DNA of 14,408 nucleotides from CAZRZN01 sp964604565 (GTDB taxonomy: Bacteria > Pseudomonadota > Alphaproteobacteria > Rhodobacterales > Rhodobacteraceae). Made by a program: the position numbers and the translations under genes. The notes under the pieces are model-generated. The model saw only the letters and a program-made list of their open reading frames with translations. It did no database searches and was not told the DNA's origin. Numbering within the stretch: position 1 is the stretch's first letter; each line of letters opens with the position of its first letter. Shown piece after piece: positions 14,335 to 14,408 of the stretch. The stretch covers positions 1-14,408 of the forward strand of contig CAZRZN010000095.1 of assembly GCA_964604565.1 (NCBI GenBank), given 5' to 3'.

Positions 14335-14408
14335 ATGCAGGTCAGCGAAGTGACGCCGGAGACCCTGCCGCTGCTGGAACTGGGACTGCGCGCGCTGGCG
14401 AGGGATCT
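14335..14408 (+). CDS. Start of a further gene in the operon (partial), possibly a GNAT acetyltransferase
   Basis: An ATG 3 bases after the BKACE stop opens a frame of 24 complete codons (MQVSEVTPETLPLLELGLRA and on) that continues past the right edge. AGGGA about 9 bases upstream can serve as ribosome binding site. The pattern of a short strand, a T-P-E-x-L-P turn and an amphipathic helix resembles the N-terminus of GNAT N-acetyltransferases, but this is too short to be sure. Confidence 0.45.
   Translation, partial: MQVSEVTPETLPLLELGLRALARD

Overview
The window is GC-rich DNA with densely packed operons and strong G/C third-position bias. Together with the ugp operon order and the BKACE, class III aminotransferase and Pot-type transporter genes, this points to an alphaproteobacterium, most likely Rhodobacterales (roseobacter type). 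This is inferred from protein character only. I see no RNA gene, insertion sequence, CRISPR array or phage gene.

Left block (1-4033, minus strand): a ugpBAEC operon for uptake of sn-glycerol-3-phosphate or glycerophosphodiesters. Reading in the direction of transcription it holds the periplasmic binding protein UgpB, permeases UgpA and UgpE, and the ATPase UgpC, whose C-terminus lies beyond base 1. Two GC-rich stem-loops sit between ugpB and ugpA. A degenerate PHO-box-like direct repeat lies about 80 bases upstream of ugpB. No ugpQ phosphodiesterase gene is visible.

Middle (4034-7022): a 594-base divergent spacer carrying several inverted repeats and traces of a possibly decayed minus-strand reading frame. 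Two plus-strand genes follow: an AGE-family sugar epimerase/isomerase with all expected catalytic residues, and a cation diffusion facilitator (CDF) metal exporter. A stem-loop at 6972-7001 separates them from the convergent LysR gene.

Right block (7023-14408): a LysR-type regulator (minus) diverges from a plus-strand operon of six tightly spaced genes. These are two PotB/PotC-like permeases, a Tat-signal PotD-like binding protein, a PotA-like ATPase, a class III PLP aminotransferase (overlapping the ATPase by 4 bases) and a BKACE-family beta-keto acid cleavage enzyme. The start of one further gene runs off the right edge. The genes suggest a pathway: import a small amino compound, transaminate it to a beta-keto acid, then exchange it with acetyl-CoA to give an acyl-CoA and acetoacetate, under LysR control. 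The substrate cannot be read from the sequence. A beta-amino acid is the simplest hypothesis and is the most interesting point of the window.
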